From Streptomyces anulatus (lineage in GTDB: Bacteria > Actinomycetota > Actinomycetes > Streptomycetales > Streptomycetaceae): 64,000 nucleotides of DNA. Of this stretch, positions 61,196-64,000 are shown in pieces. A program made the position numbers and the translations under genes. Below the pieces are notes generated by a model. It had not been told where the DNA came from. It did no database searches and saw only the letters and a list, made by a program, of their open reading frames with translations. The stretch covers positions 185,166 to 249,165 of the forward strand of contig NZ_BMVK01000012.1 in NCBI RefSeq assembly GCF_014650675.1. The letters are read 5' to 3'. Each line of letters starts with the position of its first letter. Position 1 is the first letter of the stretch.

Positions 61196-62098
61196 TCAGA
61201 CATCGGTCGTCGCAGCATCGGTGACGCGTTGGGGCACGACGACCACGGGGCACGCGGCGTGGTGCAGCGCTCGGTGGGCCACCCTGCCAAGCTCAAGGCC
61301 GATGAAGCTCCCCTGGCGTCGTGCTCCGACGACCATCAGGTCGGCCGCAGCCGACCGCTCGACCAGGATCTTGGCAGCCGCCCCCTCCGGGGTGGCCCTG
61401 CTCACCCGGACATCCGGATACTCCCGGGCCGGTCCTTCAAGGGCCTTGTCGAGAAGCGCGGCGGCACGCGCTTCCGCCGAGTGTGCCGGATCGCCCGTGA
61501 TGAGCGGGTGTTCGGCGGGCCTCGATGTCGGTTGGCGCCACGCGCTGAGAACGCTGAGGGCACAGCCGCGAGCGGCCGCCTCACGGAAGGCGAAGCGCAC
61601 CGCAGGAGCCTCGACATCCCTGCCGCCCACCCCCAAGAGGATGCGCCGGTGTCGGGAGGCGAGCGCTACGTCATCCCCACGTACCACGACCACGGGACAC
61701 ACGCTGCGGGCCGCCACGACGAGGCTCACCGAGCCCAGCAGCACGGACGCCAGTTGTCCTCGCCCCCGTGATCCCACGACGATCGCCGAGGCCGAGGCTC
61801 CCTCTCTCAGCAGGGCGCTGGTCGCGTCCTCGGCGCGCACTTCGGTGGAAACGGCAAGATCGGGCACGCGGAGCCGTGCGCGCTCGGCAGCGGCGCCGAG
61901 GATGTTCTCGGCGAGAATCCGCCCCGCCGGCCGTTCCAGGCCGCCCGTCGGTACCGCTCCCTCGTACCGCTCCCAGAGAGAGGCGTACACCAGCCTCAGC
62001 GGGGTCGCATGACGCGCGGCCTCGTCAGCGGCCCAGTCCACTGCCTGGAGACTGGATTCAGAGCCGTCGACCCCTACAACCAGCGGCGCTTGCATCAT
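61196..62098 (-). CDS. Universal stress protein, tandem UspA domains (4 of 5)
   Basis: ATG 62098 behind AAGGGTGG gives 300 residues (ATG 62095 is equally possible). Domain 1: LVVGVDGSESSLQAVDWAAD and the intact loop GSRGRGQLASVLLGSVSLVV. Domain 2: ILLGVGGRDVEAPAV and GARRQGSFIGLELGRVAHRA, with GR for GS. The gene is divergent from the next universal stress gene; the 232-base gap holds three regulator boxes. The 106 bases separating it from the PNPOx gene show nothing recognised. Confidence 0.9.
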   Translation of the reverse strand: MMQAPLVVGVDGSESSLQAVDWAADEAARHATPLRLVYASLWERYEGAVPTGGLERPAGRILAENILGAAAERARLRVPDLAVSTEVRAEDATSALLREGASASAIVVGSRGRGQLASVLLGSVSLVVAARSVCPVVVVRGDDVALASRHRRILLGVGGRDVEAPAVRFAFREAAARGCALSVLSAWRQPTSRPAEHPLITGDPAHSAEARAAALLDKALEGPAREYPDVRVSRATPEGAAAKILVERSAAADLMVVGARRQGSFIGLELGRVAHRALHHAACPVVVVPQRVTDAATTDV

Positions 62099-62162
62099 GC
62101 CCACCACCCTTCTTCGAAGGATTGACTGCTCCCAGGCTGGCACCGGGCACGGTGCCGGGCCA

Positions 62163-62258
62163 GGGCCGGTCGGTCCCCACCTCTCTCCGACCGACCCAGG
62201 AGCGGTACGGCTGGGTGTGCTGTGGGCTGATCGGTCCGGGACAGGGCCGCATGGCCCC
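62163..62258. promoter_or_regulatory. Three DevR/OsdR-like boxes between divergent USP genes
   Basis: Boxes at 62163-62178 (GGGCCGGTCGGTCCCC), 62224-62237 (GGGCTGATCGGTCC) and 62244-62258 (GGGCCGCATGGCCCC). The cores of the last two are 20 bases apart. The first is 65 bases from the minus-strand USP start and the last 72 bases from the plus-strand USP start. Confidence 0.65.
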
Positions 62259-62330
62259 TCCTAGACCAAGGCATCCACGTCGATGCTGGGAGAAGGGTCG
62301 TCACTACTCGGCAGACGGGACTGAGCCGAC

Positions 62331-63233
62331 ATGACAAGGGCGGGCTTTCCCTCAAATGCGGGCGGGCCGCAGGCGAGCGGCATGATCGGTTCCGTGGTCG
62401 CGGGTTTCGACGGATCCCCGCAGAGCAGCGTGGCCGCATACTGGGCTGCCCGGGAGGCCGACCTACGTGCTGTCCCTCTGCGACTCATTCATGTCCAGGA
62501 GCCGTCGGCTCTTGGACATGTCTTCCGCGCACCGGACAGTCGAAGCCGCCGTTCTGCACAGCATCTCCTCGCCCGGACAGCCGACGAGCTCCGTAGGACC
62601 TTTCCCGCCCTGGACATCAGCATCCATTCAGTGGACGGCAGCCCCATTGACGTGCTGTCCGAGTCCGCTGCGGACTCGGACATGATCGTCCTTGGCTCCC
62701 GTGCGCTCGGGCCGGTCATGGGCTTCGTCCTCGGCTCCGTGAGCATGGCGGTCATAGGCGCCACGAACTGCCCGGTCGTGTCGGTGCGGGCCAAGGACGA
62801 CGCCTCGTACGGCGACCTGGTTGTGGGCGTCGACGTACGCCAGCACTGTAAGGCATTGCTCCGCTTCGCCTTCGACGAAGCGGAGCAGCGCGGCTGCGGC
62901 ATTCGCTTCCTGAGTGCTTGGGCTCTGCCCCCGCTCGTGGGATACGGGGCAGCGTACGACCCAAGGGTGCACGCTCAGTTGGAGATGAGCGCCAAGGCGA
63001 CCCTCGACGATGTACTGATGCCGTGGAAGAAGCGGTACCCGGACGTGCGGACCACAGCACAGGCGAACGTCGGGCACGCTGCCACGCAGCTTGTCGACAG
63101 TGGCCGTGAGGCCGGACTGACCGTGGTCGGCCGCCGAGTACGGGATTCTTCCCTGGGCACGCATATCGGTCCGGTCGCCCACGCGGTGCTCCATCACGCC
63201 CGGACGCCCGTGGTCGTCGCTCCCCTCACCTGA
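62331..63233 (+). CDS. Universal stress protein, tandem UspA domains (5 of 5)
   Basis: From ATG 62331 the protein has 300 residues; ATG 62382 (MIGSVVAGFDG) is closer to the usual domain start and neither has a good ribosome site. Domain 1: VVAGFDGSPQSSVAAYWAAR and loop GSRALGPVMGFVLGSVSMAV. Domain 2: LVVGVDVRQHCKALL and GRRVRDSSLGTHIGPVAHAV, again without the second GS. It shares the second-domain ending HAVLHHxxxPVVV with its paralogues. It ends at a short hairpin over its stop codon. Confidence 0.88.
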   Translation: MTRAGFPSNAGGPQASGMIGSVVAGFDGSPQSSVAAYWAAREADLRAVPLRLIHVQEPSALGHVFRAPDSRSRRSAQHLLARTADELRRTFPALDISIHSVDGSPIDVLSESAADSDMIVLGSRALGPVMGFVLGSVSMAVIGATNCPVVSVRAKDDASYGDLVVGVDVRQHCKALLRFAFDEAEQRGCGIRFLSAWALPPLVGYGAAYDPRVHAQLEMSAKATLDDVLMPWKKRYPDVRTTAQANVGHAATQLVDSGREAGLTVVGRRVRDSSLGTHIGPVAHAVLHHARTPVVVAPLT

Positions 63234-63246
63234 GCGCGTCGCTCAG
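63230..63246. terminator. Short hairpin at the end of the last USP gene
   Basis: CTGAGCG and CGCTCAG flank a 3-base spacer and overlap the stop codon at 63231-63233. It may contribute to termination between this gene and the convergent rhodanese gene; the remaining ~75 bases show nothing recognised. Confidence 0.4.
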
Positions 63247-63323
63247 CGTGCTCCGGACACCGCAGAACCGCAACAGTGCAACGTTCGGGTACGAGCATGC
63301 CGCTCCCTTCGCGTCGTGCTCGG

Positions 63324-63899
63324 TCAGCGCCTGCGCAGTGCCGCAAGAGTGTTGTCGAGGTCGGCCGCGTCTGGGCGGTTGTGGGGCAGTTTGGCGAGGA
63401 TGGCGGCCATGCCGCAGGTGTTGGTGAGGGCGGAGAAGACCAGTCCGCCGGCGATGCCTGCCGAGAGGATCTGGAACGCGGGGTGGACGAGGAGGCCGAG
63501 GAGCAGGCCGAGGAGGACGACGGTTCCGGCGGTGAGGCGGACCTGCCGTTCCATGCCCCAGGTCGCTCGGAGGTTTCCTTGGGGGCGGTGCAGGTCGTGG
63601 CCTTCGGCCGCCCAGGCGCTGGTGCCACCGCTGAGCGTGGCGGTCGTGATGCCGTTCTCGGCGAGGATGCGGCAGGCGTTCTCCGAGCGGGCGCCGGACG
63701 CGCAGACGATCAGAACGTCACCACGGTCGGCGGCGTGTCGAATGTCGGCGAGTGCTCGCTGGAGCCGGTCCAGGGGGATGTTGAGGGCGCCGGGCAGATG
63801 GCCGCCGGCGTACTCGCCGGGGGTGCGGACGTCGATGACGGTCAACTCGTGGAGGCGGCTGCGGGTCTCGTGGGTGGAGAGGGCGGAGGGCGTGGTCAT
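63324..63899 (-). CDS. Rhodanese domain fused to DUF2892 membrane domain
   Basis: ATG 63899, with AAGGA 11 bases upstream, gives 191 residues; ATG 63911 would add four but has its ribosome site too close. Residues ~10-105 are a rhodanese with VIDVRTPGEYAGGHLPGALN and the active-site loop VCASGARS (Cys66), which carries sulfane sulfur. Residues ~120-170 (LTAGTVVLLGLLLGLLVHP, ILSAGIAGGLVFSALTNTCG) are two membrane helices of DUF2892. Such proteins occur in sulfide/persulfide detoxification operons controlled by CstR-type repressors. A CsoR/CstR-type palindrome and a probable repressor gene lie immediately upstream, facing away. Confidence 0.9.
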   Translation of the reverse strand: MTTPSALSTHETRSRLHELTVIDVRTPGEYAGGHLPGALNIPLDRLQRALADIRHAADRGDVLIVCASGARSENACRILAENGITTATLSGGTSAWAAEGHDLHRPQGNLRATWGMERQVRLTAGTVVLLGLLLGLLVHPAFQILSAGIAGGLVFSALTNTCGMAAILAKLPHNRPDAADLDNTLAALRRR

Positions 63900-63949
63900 G
63901 ACGGGTGTCATCCTTTTCTGTCGGCGGGGCCCTCACCAAGGAGGAGTAC

Positions 63950-63966
63950 ATTACCCCTGGGGGTAT
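63950..63966. promoter_or_regulatory. CsoR/CstR-type operator palindrome, copy 3
   Basis: ATTACCCCTGGGGGTAT lies between the rhodanese gene and the divergent start at 63983. It differs from the perfect copy at 13224 in two positions. Its place between a persulfide-type gene and a probable CsoR-family gene supports repressor control of both. Confidence 0.7.
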
Positions 63967-63982
63967 TTTATGAGGAGTGATG

Positions 63983-64000
63983 ATGGAGCTTGATCTGGCG
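63983..64000 (+). CDS. First codons of a probable CsoR/CstR-family repressor, cut by window edge
   Basis: Only six codons (MELDLA) are inside the window. ATG 63983 has a GAGGAG ribosome site 6 bases upstream; ATG 63980 would add one Met. Actinobacterial CsoR-family repressors commonly begin in this way, and the gene is divergent from a rhodanese gene across a CsoR/CstR-type palindrome. The call rests on context and six residues only. Confidence 0.45.

Overview
The window looks like a piece of a Streptomyces (or close actinomycete) chromosome. GC is very high, GTG and TTG starts are common, genes are packed with 4-base start/stop overlaps, and the families are typical of the genus. No rRNA, tRNA, CRISPR array, transposase or phage module was seen.

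Layout. (1) 1-8114, plus strand: a polysaccharide-degradation operon (heparinase II/III-like lyase cut by the window edge, YesL-like membrane protein, parallel beta-helix lyase, SGNH esterase, family 8 lyase, CE7 acetyl esterase). (2) 8124-13035, minus strand: a CrtI-like oxidoreductase, a Ser/Thr kinase with nine 42-residue TPR repeats and an MpaB-like oxygenase. (3) 13224-17780: a His-rich metal-type protein, an AhpD-like protein and two MFS exporters; two of these transcription units are preceded by CsoR/CstR-type palindromes. (4) 17794-29596: alpha/beta hydrolase, SulP transporter with a divergent MerR, a tandem pair of paralogous putative 2-oxoglutarate/Fe(II) dioxygenases, a TetR-crotonase-thioesterase operon, a SpoIIE phosphatase beside a frameshifted gene remnant, an SDR and a Cys-rich unknown. 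(5) 29597-34503: lipoprotein, ABC exporter and divergent two-component system. (6) 34764-63246: a dormancy/hypoxia-type island. (7) 63324-64000: rhodanese-DUF2892 protein facing the first codons of a probable CsoR/CstR-family repressor, with a third copy of the palindrome between them.

Region 6 is the main feature. It holds a DevR/OsdR-like regulator and a GAF-GAF DevS/OsdK-like kinase placed tail to tail. Around them are five tandem-domain universal stress proteins, three CBS proteins, two CtpF-like P-type ATPases, an Acg-type nitroreductase, a PncB2-like nicotinate phosphoribosyltransferase, PEP synthase, a flavodoxin, a beta-CASP RNase-like hydrolase, an HTH-PNPOx fusion, and a GH65 phosphorylase/HAD/alcohol dehydrogenase operon. 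Many of these families make up the DosR regulon of Mycobacterium tuberculosis and the OsdR regulon of S. coelicolor. Reading the intergenic regions gives a recurring 14-16 bp dyad (about GGG-CCGNTCGG-YCC) in five divergent promoter regions, several copies tandem at 20-21 bp. It is proposed here as the binding box of the regulator at 36418. The gene content suggests a survival programme for low oxygen or energy: storage-sugar phosphorolysis, PEP formation, NAD salvage, ion pumping and redox or nitro-group chemistry.

The least explained item is the overlapping pair of putative dioxygenases at 21163-23167.
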